Of a stretch of DNA of 6,318 bases, positions 6,285 to 6,318 are shown piece after piece; position 1 is the stretch's first letter, and each line of letters opens with the position of its first letter. Source of the stretch: Sulfitobacter sp. (GTDB lineage Bacteria > Pseudomonadota > Alphaproteobacteria > Rhodobacterales > Rhodobacteraceae); assembly GCA_024636405.1 (NCBI GenBank), contig JAGXHC010000084.1:1-6318 (forward strand), written 5' to 3'. The notes under the pieces were generated by a model. It searched no databases. It was not told the DNA's origin and was given only the letters and a program-made list of their open reading frames with translations. Position numbers and translations under genes: made by a program.

Positions 6285-6318
6285 TGGCAGCCCGTAGGGG
6301 AATCGAACCCCTCTTTCC
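6285..6318 (-). tRNA. tRNA 3' part, probably tRNA-Glu (cut by window edge)
   Basis: On the minus strand the window begins with the T arm AGGGG-TTCGATT-CCCCT (6312-6296), then the 3' acceptor strand ACGGGCT (6295-6289), discriminator G (6288) and an encoded CCA (6287-6285). The T loop is canonical. The anticodon and 5' half lie beyond the right edge. The acceptor strand, the G discriminator and the visible GGAAAGAGGGG segment agree with my memory of alphaproteobacterial tRNA-Glu (TTC); the isotype is therefore a recollection-based inference, while the tRNA call itself rests on the sequence. Confidence 0.85.

Noticed and set aside
6285..6318. tRNA 3' end as an integrase attachment site
   Set aside because: No integrase, no repeat of the tRNA 3' end elsewhere in the window, and neighbouring genes are of core type.

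Overview
The window reads as chromosome from an alphaproteobacterium, most likely of the Rhodobacteraceae (Roseobacter group). The reasons are a moderately high GC content judged by eye, the type of proteins encoded, a tRNA-Glu 3' half with an encoded CCA, and an intergenic hairpin followed by GGGATATTTTGGCCAGAAGAA, a tail I recall as common between genes in that family. The taxonomic call is an inference.

Layout, left to right. Bases 1-225 (+) hold the C-terminal end of hutF (formimidoylglutamate deiminase, histidine degradation). The matching frame is broken by a TGA at 10-12, so the gene looks disrupted. A terminator-like hairpin follows at 282-320. Bases 321-667 hold no gene I can name, only unconvincing open frames on both strands. 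The rest of the protein-coding content is on the minus strand and, in transcription order, runs eptA (5994-4330), dgkA (4333-3932), an OmpR-type response regulator (3853-3197), a QseC/PmrB-type sensor kinase (3200-1791), and after a 229-base gap from the preferred start a YihY/BrkB membrane protein (1561-668). At the right edge is the 3' part of a minus-strand tRNA, probably tRNA-Glu.

The central four genes form a coherent envelope-modification unit. EptA moves phosphoethanolamine from phosphatidylethanolamine onto lipid A and leaves diacylglycerol in the inner membrane. DgkA phosphorylates that diacylglycerol to phosphatidic acid, which returns to phospholipid synthesis. The two genes overlap by 4 bases (ATGA), as do the regulator and kinase genes. 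The two-component pair resembles PmrAB/ColRS/QseBC systems that control such genes. Upstream of eptA is an 11-base-period direct repeat (ACCTTACG twice, 6039-6057), the geometry expected of an OmpR-family regulator site, so the pair may control its own cluster.

No mobile element, CRISPR array or integrase is visible. The most notable items are the candidate operator in front of eptA, the divergent ATP-binding lid of the kinase, the broken hutF end, and a second 11-base-period repeat (GTTGTGGGT twice) between eptA and the tRNA. I do not see a wholly new system here.
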